Shown: piece after piece, positions 22,704 through 32,800 of the stretch
Layout of the letters: each line of letters opens with the position of its first letter
How positions within the stretch are numbered: position 1 is the first letter of the stretch
Assembly (NCBI GenBank): GCA_964030475.1
Contig: CAXIPT010000001.1
Coordinates: forward strand, 15,515,674 to 15,579,673
Length of the DNA stretch: 64,000 bases
Direction of reading: 5' to 3'
DNA from: Tethya wilhelma
Taxonomy: Eukaryota; Porifera; Demospongiae; Tethyida; Tethyidae
Made by a program: the position numbers and the translations under genes
The notes under the pieces: generated by a model
Databases searched by the model: none
What the model was told of the DNA's origin: nothing
Seen by the model: only the letters and a program-made list of their open reading frames with translations

Positions 22704-25700
22704 CTATTGGAGATTTTGGTCTGACACATACTGAAGCTGAACTGAAAGATTGAGTGATCCACTAGAGCTATCATTGGTGTTTATTTCATCCTGTTCAATA
22801 TTGTCATCTTGCTGTTCAGAGAGTTGTTCATCCTCAGTGTCTGAAAGAGTATCCATAGTAACTGGAGCTTCAACTTCGGTCACACTGCCCCAGACTGGCT
22901 CCCCATCACTGAGAGCCACAGGTGAATACAACTCCACCTGAGGTTGTCGTGGTGGTCTGTGTAGCTGATAGTATTTCGATTCCATCATGTATAATAGATT
23001 AATCAGAACAAACTTGTACGCATGGTACCCGAGGATAGCTAAAAATGTAGCAAAGGCAATACCTGCTGAGATGTAAGCAGCAATATTCTGACTGTCCTTA
23101 TTGTCTGTGATAATCATGACAATGCTCAGGCCAGCAAGGTTTAAGAGAAAAAATATTTCAAGAATTTCTTTATATTGACCTTTGTGTACTTTGCGACTGA
23201 GGATAGTCTTAATAATTCTGGTTAGTTGTAGGTCAGAAGTATTGCGAAAGCTTTGACCCTTTTTTAGAACTTTGCGTTTGCTTTCTACAACATGTTTAAA
23301 GCTCAAAATAATTACAATTGTTGAAATAATGCTACAAAGGTTGATCCGAGGGTCTCCAAGAACATTGAGTGCTGAAACAAGATACAAAACAACACGAACT
23401 AGCAAAAGCAGTCCAATCCAGTAACGATGGTCTTTGTTGTAGGGATGGTGATAAGCATCCATGATAGAAATGACCTTAGTGTTCCCAATAATCCATCTCA
23501 GGGGCCCTCTGTTAGGACAGTAAACAAGCCACTGCCAAGCAAAGAGTATGAAGGTGTAAGCTGAACCAACAATAATAATGACGATTGCTGTGACGAAAAG
23601 GGGAATATGTTTTTCACTGAGGTATGGGGTGTTAGCATCAACCAGCCATACCAGTTCATGTGAACCATCAGAGTACTGAAGTATTGTAAATGACAATGAA
23701 GCAATGATTGTACGAAGGAGCTTTGTATAGGAGAGTAGAATAAGAGTAGCCAATGTTGGTAATGTATTCCTTCCATAGAAGAGTCTTGCAAACTTTGAGG
23801 AGTAGTCACTTACAATGATAATTGCTACTACCAAGGAAATGACATACAGTGGAAATGCAAGCTGCAACCATGTTTTTACATAGCCATTCATTCCATCATA
23901 GAAGCAGGTCTCAAATCCAAAGTCCAAGTTGAGCCATGCTATGAAGACAGTCAATAGTGTTGTTTTGTCATGTGGGAAGAATATGGCATGGTTTGCAGCA
24001 AAGATATTAGCATAAAGTATGAGACCATTTAAAGTTCCTTCAGCTACTGTGAAGTTGAGCTTTAGAAGAAAAGCAACTAGTGCTATACCAGCTAGAGCAA
24101 AGATGATGATTAATGCAAGCCAGTTGTTAGAACATTGGGTGCAACGTGAACTACCAAGAGAGAGACTGAGACCATCCTCACAAGATCCACAGAGCTTTCC
24201 TGAGCGATTGTATGCACACAGTTCATTGGCACCATTCTCAATGTTTAAATTGAGAGAAATGTTTTCAGTTGGAGGACGACAGTAGTCAAAAGGACAGTGT
24301 TTGTGTAGTATATAGCCTTGACAATCAGTTGTGTTTACATAAGTGAACCATACATTATTTTTTCTCTGAACTGTTTCTCTGTCTATAGAACAGTTAGATA
24401 TGTACTCAGGATAGATCAATGGGTCACATTTGCAATGTGAATCAGTGTCTTTAAAACCAATTGGACAAGCTTCAATTTTTACAGTGAGGGTTACTTTAGA
24501 TATTCCAACTTCCATACATGGGCCATCGGCATAGAGATGTAACTCAATGTCTAACTTTTCAGTGTTTGGTGGAGCGAGAATACTGTATGTCAAATCAGTG
24601 CAACCATTGTTAGTCTTTTGAATAGATTGTCCCTCACCAAGTCCTGCTCCTGTTTGAACATAGGCATGAATTGTGCTGTTTGCTTTTGTATTATTGATTT
24701 GGTCAACTGCTACGAGTGATACTATAGATCTTTCCCCCCTTTTTACAAAAATTGGCTCGGGATAGTAACTGCAGTCTGGTTGATTATCTTGACAGAAACA
24801 TACACGAACTGGATCAGATGATACCATTTTAGTTGAGTTGAGGTCTTGTAGTTTCAGATTAGTAATGTTGACAAGATATTTTGTTCCATCTATTTGTTGT
24901 GAACTTGAAATTTCATTCATTACAAATATTTCACTAAACTGACTTGTACTACTCCTATCTAATAGACCACCATAGAGTACATCACCAGCTCTCTTAGCTC
25001 TATTGTCACTGAAATATGTGTTACGTATATTAGCATCACCGGCTACTTCTTGAAAACTGTAAAGCCTTACTCCTTGAAGAAAACATTCATCAAGAAATGT
25101 TGTAGCCTTATCACTGTAAGGAGTGCCTTTGCAACCATAGCTTGTTGCATCATCAACATACACAGCTCCACCATAATCAGCTGAATTGTTGCTTAAATAC
25201 AATGAAATCCACGATGTGTTCAATATGCAGCCTATTAGGCTTCCACATTCTTCTTTACTTTTAAGTAAGTAGACTTTAGTTGTTCCCTGTATAGAAATTC
25301 CACCTCCTCTTTCAGCTTGATTCCTAACAATGTTGGTTTTTGATCCACTAGTAAGTCTTATAGTTGAGCTGCTGGCATGAATACCTCCACCTCTACTAGT
25401 TGCAGTGTTACTACTAATGTTTATGTTATTGTTAAAGTTGAGTTCACTCTGATAGGCATAGATGCCTCCACCAGACTCAGATGCAGTATTGTGAGATATA
25501 ATGATGTCTCCATAATTGTATAGTGTGCTTTCTATAGCCATAATGCCTCCACCTTGGTTTGCTCTATTGTACGCTAGGTTGATTATGCCAGCAAAGACTA
25601 TCTCACTCTGAAAGGCTGTTATTGCTCCTCCTTCAGATGAATTCAAATGATATGAGTTGCTCACCATGTTGATTTGCCCCGTTAATGTCATATTGCAGAA

Positions 25701-27671
25701 GTAAACAAACAGTGATCCATTATTGTTTGAAACTGTAGTGTTGTCTGAAATATATAATGTGCTTTTGACTGCATAAAGCACACCTTGATTTCCTGTGTTA
25801 CTGTTGAGTGTGCAATTTACTACAGTGACATTAGGACCATCTACAACACTCAATGCTCCACCATAACCAGTTGCATTGTTGTTGTTAAGTATACTGTTGA
25901 TGATAGTGATACAGCCAAAGTTATTGAAATACAATGCTCCACCCTCTACACTTTCCCCAGTCACAGTGTTATTGTTGAGTTTACTGTTGATGATAGTGAT
26001 ACTAGGATAAATGTAAGCACTCAATACTCCACCTACTCCACCATCCCCAGTCACAGCATTATTGTTGAGTGTACTGTTGATGATAGTGATATTAGGATGA
26101 TTATAAGCACTCAATGCTCCACCTACTCCAACATCCCCAGTCACAGCATTATTGTTGAGTGTACTATTGATAATAATGATATTAGGGTGATCACAAGCAC
26201 TCAATGTTCCACCCCATCCATCATCCCCAATTACAGTGTTATTATTGAGTGTACTGTTGATGATAGTGATATTAGGATAAACACTAGTACTTAATGCTCC
26301 ACCCTTTCCATCATCACCAGTCACAGTGTTACTGTTGAGTGTACTGTTGATGATAGTGATATTAGGATGACCATAAGCACTCAATACTCCACCCTTTCCA
26401 ATATCCCCAGTCACAGTGTTATTGTTGAGTGTACTGTTAATGATAGTGATATTAGGATGATGGTAGTGAGCACTCAATGCTCCACCCTCTCCACCTCCAG
26501 TCACAATGTTATTATTGAGCGTACTGTTGATGATAATGATAATAGGATAAACACTAGTACTCAATGCTCCACCCTGTCCACCCCCAGTCACAATGTTATT
26601 GTTGAGTATACTGTTGATGACAGTGATATTAGGATGATAGGAAGAACTCAATGCTCCACCTACTCCAACATCCCCAGTCACAGTGTTATCATTAAGTGTA
26701 CTGTTGATGATAGTGGTAGTAGGATGATCTTCAGCATACAATGCTCCACCATTTCCTATATTCCCAGTCACAGTGTTATTGTTAAGTGCACTGTTGATGA
26801 TTGTGATGTTAGGATGATTGTTAGCACTCAATGCTCCACCTGCTCCATCATTTCCTGTCACAGTGTTACTGTTGAGTGTACTGTTGATGATAGTGATATT
26901 AGGATGGTCGTAAGCACTCAATGCTCCACCCCATCCTCCATACCCAGTCACAGTGTTATTGTTAAGTATACTGTCAATTATAATGATAAAACTGAACTCA
27001 GTATATACTGCTCCACCTGCTGGAAATTTACCAGCCACAGTGTTGTTTTCAAGTTTACAGTTTGAAATCTTAAGTATACTGTTTATACAAATAATGGCTC
27101 CACCAACTTTATGCCACTGCTTATAGGAATAATAATGATCGAATATTTTCCTACCAGTATTGAAAGAAAAATAGCTTCGTGTGATATTAGCAATGGTCAC
27201 CTCATCCAGATGCAATCCAGTTCCATTTCGTCCCCATCCAACAAAACCACAATCTTCCACTGTTAACTCTTTAACCCAAGTCACTTCATTATTTACACAC
27301 CTAAAGAGAGCTAATCCTCTAATAGTGACAACATTGATGAATTTAAATATGAACCTTGCTGACTGATTGCAAGTTATGGTTATTGATTTTTGAGTGTGGG
27401 AGGTTAGATTAGACTCAATAAACAAGAATGAGACATTTTGAATAGTGAACTCTGAATCAAGGCTGTGGTTCCCAGGTAGAAGGATAAGAGTGGTGCTGGA
27501 GGCAAAGTAGTTGCTGGATTTGTTAGCATACTGGGAGAGAGTGAAGCAAGGCACACTTTTGAATTTAGGACAAGGGGTACTTGATGATGGTGTAACATAG
27601 TAGGTCTTAGCAGATGTGAGCATCAACAAGAGCAAAAACATGTATACTTTTAAAAGTAATTTCTGGACCAT
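22704..27671 (-). CDS. Giant beta-helix ectodomain multi-pass membrane protein B
   Basis: The frame opens at an ATG at 27746, but the ATG at 27671 gives a start (MVQKLLLKVYMFLLLLMLTS) that aligns with gene A and begins directly with a signal peptide, so I use it: 1655 residues. Same architecture as gene A, with about 15 rather than 9 units in the central beta-helix array, then the Cys-rich juxtamembrane stretch and about 9-10 membrane segments (about 1175-1560), which are the most conserved part between the two. The C terminus departs from gene A after DEIN and ends LQYVSDQNLQ through a frameshift, losing the conserved acidic tail. The gene is otherwise fully open and probably expressed. Function unknown. 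Confidence 0.7.
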   Translation of the reverse strand: MVQKLLLKVYMFLLLLMLTSAKTYYVTPSSSTPCPKFKSVPCFTLSQYANKSSNYFASSTTLILLPGNHSLDSEFTIQNVSFLFIESNLTSHTQKSITITCNQSARFIFKFINVVTIRGLALFRCVNNEVTWVKELTVEDCGFVGWGRNGTGLHLDEVTIANITRSYFSFNTGRKIFDHYYSYKQWHKVGGAIICINSILKISNCKLENNTVAGKFPAGGAVYTEFSFIIIIDSILNNNTVTGYGGWGGALSAYDHPNITIINSTLNSNTVTGNDGAGGALSANNHPNITIINSALNNNTVTGNIGNGGALYAEDHPTTTIINSTLNDNTVTGDVGVGGALSSSYHPNITVINSILNNNIVTGGGQGGALSTSVYPIIIIINSTLNNNIVTGGGEGGALSAHYHHPNITIINSTLNNNTVTGDIGKGGVLSAYGHPNITIINSTLNSNTVTGDDGKGGALSTSVYPNITIINSTLNNNTVIGDDGWGGTLSACDHPNIIIINSTLNNNAVTGDVGVGGALSAYNHPNITIINSTLNNNAVTGDGGVGGVLSAYIYPSITIINSKLNNNTVTGESVEGGALYFNNFGCITIINSILNNNNATGYGGALSVVDGPNVTVVNCTLNSNTGNQGVLYAVKSTLYISDNTTVSNNNGSLFVYFCNMTLTGQINMVSNSYHLNSSEGGAITAFQSEIVFAGIINLAYNRANQGGGIMAIESTLYNYGDIIISHNTASESGGGIYAYQSELNFNNNINISSNTATSRGGGIHASSSTIRLTSGSKTNIVRNQAERGGGISIQGTTKVYLLKSKEECGSLIGCILNTSWISLYLSNNSADYGGAVYVDDATSYGCKGTPYSDKATTFLDECFLQGVRLYSFQEVAGDANIRNTYFSDNRAKRAGDVLYGGLLDRSSTSQFSEIFVMNEISSSQQIDGTKYLVNITNLKLQDLNSTKMVSSDPVRVCFCQDNQPDCSYYPEPIFVKRGERSIVSLVAVDQINNTKANSTIHAYVQTGAGLGEGQSIQKTNNGCTDLTYSILAPPNTEKLDIELHLYADGPCMEVGISKVTLTVKIEACPIGFKDTDSHCKCDPLIYPEYISNCSIDRETVQRKNNVWFTYVNTTDCQGYILHKHCPFDYCRPPTENISLNLNIENGANELCAYNRSGKLCGSCEDGLSLSLGSSRCTQCSNNWLALIIIFALAGIALVAFLLKLNFTVAEGTLNGLILYANIFAANHAIFFPHDKTTLLTVFIAWLNLDFGFETCFYDGMNGYVKTWLQLAFPLYVISLVVAIIIVSDYSSKFARLFYGRNTLPTLATLILLSYTKLLRTIIASLSFTILQYSDGSHELVWLVDANTPYLSEKHIPLFVTAIVIIIVGSAYTFILFAWQWLVYCPNRGPLRWIIGNTKVISIMDAYHHPYNKDHRYWIGLLLLVRVVLYLVSALNVLGDPRINLCSIISTIVIILSFKHVVESKRKVLKKGQSFRNTSDLQLTRIIKTILSRKVHKGQYKEILEIFFLLNLAGLSIVMIITDNKDSQNIAAYISAGIAFATFLAILGYHAYKFVLINLLYMMESKYYQLHRPPRQPQVELYSPVALSDGEPVWGSVTEVEAPVTMDTLSDTEDEQLSEQQDDNIEQDEINTNDSSSGSLNLSVQLQYVSDQNLQ
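25850..27000 (-). repeat. Coding minisatellite in receptor B (about 15 beta-helix units)
   Basis: Tandem units of roughly 81-96 bases encoding I.IINSTLNNNTVTG..G.GGALSA..HPN. Adjacent units are closer to each other than to most units of gene A, the signature of local expansion. Confidence 0.8.
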
Positions 27672-27801
27672 TCTTTTATGCAATGATACCTGACCATTAA
27701 TATTTAGGCCAACTTGAGAGCACAGACAGATGCAGTTCCCACCCATCCACTACAGAACAAAGATAAAGGTCTAATATGCTACTAAAATTCCTTCCCCCAG
27801 T

Positions 27802-27803
27802 AT

Positions 27804-27841
<38 letters not shown>
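27802..27841. repeat. (CA)n microsatellite
   Basis: CA run in the 5' flank of receptor gene B. Confidence 0.9.
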
Positions 27842-27847
<6 letters not shown>

Positions 27848-28390
27848 TACAGAAATCTCCACCTTGTCTCTAGATCTCTTCACAAAGCAACTGTAGTTGA
27901 TTTTGCACACTTGAAATTTGATGATATTATACACCCCTCTTTTCTCACTTCCCACTTCCTCTTTGCAATTCCCTCCCCCAAACAAACGAACCACACCATT
28001 AAACAAGATCTGTACACATGTGCCGATGGCTGCCCAAACCCTTATAAGCTATAGCTAGCTATCAGGAATGATTCTCTCACTATGAGATGATACATGGAAG
28101 GGAGAAAAACTGTTAATGAAACCATGTGAATGACATGATATTGCCCATAGAGAGTAGGTATAATTATTATAAATTTTAATGTTGATGCAAATCCAGAAAT
28201 GCTCTTACCATATCATGGTTATCACACATAATTATGTATAATTAAGGCATCCCTCTATTGACATAAGGGTATATATACTGTACAATTAGGAATGCTAACA
28301 TTAAATTTTGATTTTAAACCAGATATGCATTGTAGCTATAGTTTTATAACAGTACTTATGGATCTTGCTTTCTTTTTTATCTCATGCACA

Positions 28391-28523
28391 GATGCAGGTT
28401 CATCCTTTGCCGTATACAATCACTCTGCATGTATGACCATTGATTGATTGATGGAAGAGAGGCAGCACTGTTTCTCAGGAAGATCAAGTCTGTAGTAGAT
28501 CTCTGTGTCTTATTGCTCGACTA
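28391..28523 (+). pseudogene. Decayed copy of the last DLST exon
   Basis: Matches DLST exon 15070-15204 through most of its length, including GATTGATGGAAGAGAGGC and AGGAAGATCAAGTC, with similarity running into the 3' UTR. The codon for Arg in the active-site YDHR segment is TGA (28441-28443), a likely CGA to TGA change, and a small deletion removes the EDP codons. No other DLST exons accompany it, so it is a segmental duplication fragment rather than a processed copy. Confidence 0.85.
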
Positions 28524-28904
28524 ATGATACACATCATGCTATTGATACATATTATAGTCACCATTTATTCTGTTGTATGTGTATTGCTATAGTTTCTGTC
28601 ATTAATTTTATACACATTAAGTCATTGACACTATAAGCAAACTATACAGGCCTAGGTTCTGCATGCTTTGTTACAATGCTCTTGTGTGCTGTGTGCAGCT
28701 CAGATAGCTCAAAATTAATGGTTGTCAGTCAATATAGGATTGAGTGCATACAAAAATCATCTCAAATAGTTACTATACAAGTGGTAGCCTATAAAAAGTA
28801 TCACAAATATTGCCACTGACACCATCATTGTTCTCCTGTTCTCTCTTCTCAACTGGGCCAGTTGGCTCTCTGTACATGTACAAAGGATTGTGTTTCTATG
28901 ATAG

Positions 28905-29010
28905 TATCACAGTAAAATTTCACAACAGTACGTACTACTTACCATAACTTTTAACTTCCATTCCTAGTACCTTTGACTCCTCCTTCAACTGAGACCTACA
29001 TGTGTACCAT
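28905..29010. repeat. Second copy of the receptor upstream block
   Basis: Counterpart of 21690-21800; shares GATAGTATCACAGTAAAAT and TTTGACTCCTCCTT blocks. Here the decayed DLST exon lies between it and gene B. Confidence 0.65.
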
Positions 29011-29038
29011 AATTATTGTTATAATAAATACTTAATTT

Positions 29039-29337
29039 GTATGAAGGGTATAAGTGCCAAAATTAGGCGCTAGTACTCTCAATATTATGAACATGGTTTT
29101 GATGATTCTGAAGGCGGTCTTGATCATGAAGGTGCTACTATCATTCTGAAGGCAGTCTTGATCATGAAGGTGCTACTATCATTCTGAAAGCAGTCTTGAT
29201 CATGAAGGTGCTACTATCATTCTGAAGGCAGTCTTGATCATGAAGGTGCTACTATCATTCTGATCAAGAATCATCAAACCATGTTTGTAATATTGAGAGT
29301 ACTACCGCCTAATTTTGGCATGAATAATACTTCATAA
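29039..29337. mobile_element. Foldback element with about 60-70 bp inverted arms and a 38-bp tandem core
   Basis: Left arm (about 29039-29109) and right arm (about 29267-29337) are inverted copies sharing GCCAAAATTAGGCG, AGTACTCTCAATATTA and CATGGTTTTGATGATTCT-like blocks. Between them are exactly four 38-bp direct repeats (29110-29147, 29148-29185, 29186-29223, 29224-29261; unit starts GAAGGCAGTCTTGATCATGA). No coding capacity. Looks like a non-autonomous foldback transposon; target-site duplication unclear. Confidence 0.8.
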
Positions 29338-29465
29338 TAAAATTGATAGTACAGAAGTGGGGAAGGCCTGGAAACTAGCTTGCATCATGAAAGCAATGAA
29401 GCTTAGTCATAGCTAATTATAATATTCATTCGGCTACACCACTATAGTACTCTCAGTATTAAATT

Positions 29466-29813
29466 TTATTGTCTAGGTAGAAAATTTACACTACACCTTT
29501 GTTGAGTCGTGTTGTCCTCAAGTCTTAGACTCCGTTCAATTTCATCCAGTCTTCCTCGACATTGCTTGAGATTGGATTCTAAAGCTTCAATCTGTGTGTT
29601 GGAACAGTTTACACGGTCATGCAGTGCTACTTATACTTCTAGCACAGCCTCTATAGGTAGTTAGTTAGCCTTCAATTAACAGTAGCAGCAGCAGCAGATA
29701 TGTTGAAATCATTGTGGTAAGTTTGTCATACACAACTGAATGTCCGTGCAGATGCATGATTCTATACCTGAGACACTATGGTGGGCATTTTTTGGAATAA
29801 ATCTTCAATCCAC
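29466..29813 (-). CDS. Small coiled-coil protein (48 aa if started at 29788)
   Basis: Exon 29768-29813 contains an ATG at 29788 (MPTIVSQ) and ends at a GTATAG donor. Exon 29466-29591 continues in phase 0 with IEALESNLKQCRGRLDEIER, SLRLEDNTTQQ and the tail RCSVNFLPRQ, with an AATAAA overlapping the stop. Amphipathic, charged helix like subunits of small coiled-coil complexes; family not recognised. The first exon is also open upstream of the ATG and follows an AG acceptor, so a 5' exon may exist. The two start codons of this gene and INTS7 are 100 bases apart, head to head. A broken copy of the first exon lies beside DLST at 15493-15540. Confidence 0.5.
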
Positions 29814-29887
29814 CTGCAAATTAAAGTGTAAAGCAAAGTATACAGTAATAGCCCTATCTAACTAGTCATTGTTTGAAATCTAACAGC

Positions 29888-32800
29888 ATGTCAGATGCTC
29901 TCACCAGTGACATACGCCAAGAAGCCAACGCAGCTCTACTGGAAGTGGACAAAGGTACTGGTGGTCAAATTCTGTTTGGTGGGCTCTTTTAAGAGTAGAT
30001 ATTGCTATATAATTTGTCCCCCCCCTTGCAAGCCATGCTGCATGTACGTGCAGAAGGCATTCACTGTCATGCACATTTTCACATTTTTATAGCCTACTTT
30101 CTATTTCATGAATAAATGCATAGGCCTGCGTGCAACCAGGGTAGGAGACCAGTGTGAGGCCATTGTCAAGTTCCCATCACTGGTGGACCGATTCCCATTC
30201 CCCATTCTGATCAATGCTGCCTTCCTCAAGTTGGCTGAGGTCTTCAGAACTGGGTAATGTATCTAATGTTTGCACCAATATTGAGTGACAGCTTTTGTGT
30301 TCCTCTGTAGAATCAACTTTCTTCGTCTCAACATTCTCAAAGTGTTTCAGTTGACAGAGAAGCACCTGAACAAGATAAGCAGTGTGGATGAGGTTCTTCG
30401 TCGGATCTACTCTGTGATCCATAGCAATGACCCTGTTGCCAGGGCTGTCACTCTCAGGTTAGCTGCATGCAAGAATCATAAATAGGTATAACATTCAGAA
30501 ATATTACACACTATCTCTTTGTCACTTGAAGGGTATTTGGAAGCATTGCAAGTATCATTGCTGAGAGGAAAAATGTCCATCACAGGTAACAATATTTAAT
30601 ACATGTAAATACCTACACATACTAACTTTTATCTCTCTCTCTCCCCCCAACGTTCAGTGTCCATCAAGGTCTGGAATCAAATGACCAGGTTGAAGTGGAG
30701 GCTGCTATCTATGCTACCAGCTGCCTTTGTAAGCACTCTGGTACCTTTGCTGCTGGCGTCTGTGAAAAGATTGCAGGCATGGTCCAGGGTGAGTGAACAG
30801 TCCTATCTTATTGTTTGTGATCATTTATCAAGTCTTTTCTTGGGAGCTAGAGTTTGAGAGCGCATTCAACCATTTTATCACCCACAGGTCTTACCACTCC
30901 TGTTGGGATGAAGCTGAGGCTCATTCCTATCCTGACACTCATGCAACATGACATTAGCACTGCCACACAGGTGCGTAAATACCGTTGACAAAATCTTCAT
31001 GTTACAATTTTTTAACTATTTGTCTCAAATTCTTTCCTCTGGATCCAAGGTCAGGGAGCTGTGTCTGAAGCTCCTTCCCTCTTACCCTTCTCTCTCCTTT
31101 GTCACTACCATCCTTCAAACTCTTACAGAGCTAGCCATTGCTACTTTGGTCCATGTGCCAGAACAGGTGGGTCTGTGACTAGAGTTTGTTTCTCAAGGAA
31201 AATTTTGTGTGAAAAAAAGAAAAAGTTTGACCCTGCCAGGATTCGAACCTGGAATCCCCTGATTCGTAGTCAGATGCCTTATCCGTTGGGCCACAGGGCC
31301 TAACTGGTATGATACTGACATCCCCCGTCCTCTACAGGTGAAGTTACTTTTGTTTCATGCTCAAAGTGATGCTCGTAAGGCAGTGAGACTGAAGGCTTTG
31401 CGTGAGCTCCACCGAATAGCTCTCAAGGTGCCACACACTTGGACCAAAGAATTGATACAAGTGAGTGTTTGTTAACGTATACTTCAATGTGAGTAATAGT
31501 GCCGATTGTGTTTAGAATAATGATTATGTTTGTCCTCCTATAATCTGGTGCAGGGCCTGATTTCAGTGAATGAGAAGGCCTGCAGTGAGGAAGAGAAGGA
31601 AGTTGGAGCTCTCACACTCCACACACTGTCAGGATCACTTGCTGTGCACAACATCGTCCCGTTCAAAGGTAGCACCTGCTGTCATATTTACTGAACTGTA
31701 CACAAAATACCATTCCTTCCTCCCCCCCCCCCATATCAGACGACCTGATGCACTATTGCTACTCATCTAATGCCGTTGTGGCAGCGTATACAATGGGTGT
31801 GGTCACAAATATCACCATGGCAACCACCACCAGACCAATTGCTGGGACCAGTGAAGAGTGTGATGACATCACTGAGGTGGGGAGCATGGTTATTGAGAGC
31901 CTGCTCATCATGGACTACAAAGACACAGGGTTGAAGAGGTCACACCAGAAGCAAATACCTTTCAAAGTGAGTAGATACTGAGACGAAATTAATTTTAGCA
32001 ATGTTTTGAATGATTGAATTTTCACCTATTATTGTAGGTGATGTTGTCTATACTAGTACAGTGTGCAGCTGCTAGTGGGGGTGTGAGTCGTACAGCATTG
32101 GACACACTGATGTCAATTCTACCATTGCTTCCAGGTACGTACTCCACTTCTTACCTACACAGGCATCGCCAGTTGTTTGTATCCACCTATAGCTACTCTC
32201 TACCTCATCCATTCCTCCCAAGAATATTTTTGTTTGATGTTTAATACAGGTACGCAGGCAGCCATGGTATGTCAGGCTCTGGTTTCCATAGCAACTCATA
32301 CGGTGGGTACTTGGAAATATGTCACTCCTGAACTGATGGAGTACCTCAAGTCAACGACAGAGGTTCACAATGAGATACTCGTAAGTATTTTAGTAAAGTT
32401 TTGACCCTTAGTGAAAGTGTGATTGCAGTCGAGGTGTATCATGACCAATCTCTATTCTATTGCTAGCTTCCAGTGTCAGCAGTTCTGATGCAGCTGCATG
32501 CAGGTGAGGCCACTGCAGCTCAGAGGCAGCAGTTCAACTCCAACATACGACCCCAGCTGTTGTCTCACTTGTGGGAGATGAAGGACAAGTCTCAGTTTTG
32601 GGTTGCCTACAAAATGGCAAGGAGAGCATCTATGATGGTGAGTGATAATACTATTGTGGTAGTTATATACTGGGATGATCTGACAGTGGAGTAAATTAGA
32701 ATTGTTTTTTTTTTTGTTTTATTTTTTTGCTTGTTTTATTTGTTTACATGTAGGGATTTCATGAGCTGTCTGTTCCAATTTATTTCAAGCTGTCCAAATT

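Noticed and set aside
25785..27065. Long plus-strand open frames with a regular CSTxSxIPSHSVIVECTVDDSDIRM-like pattern, and the array resembling evenly spaced CRISPR-type repeats
   Set aside because: They are the antisense shadow of the beta-helix repeats in receptor gene B. The repeats are coding, vary in every unit and have no conserved repeat/unique spacer structure.
28391..28523. Functional second DLST gene
   Set aside because: Only the last exon is present, with an in-frame TGA in the active-site motif and a deletion.
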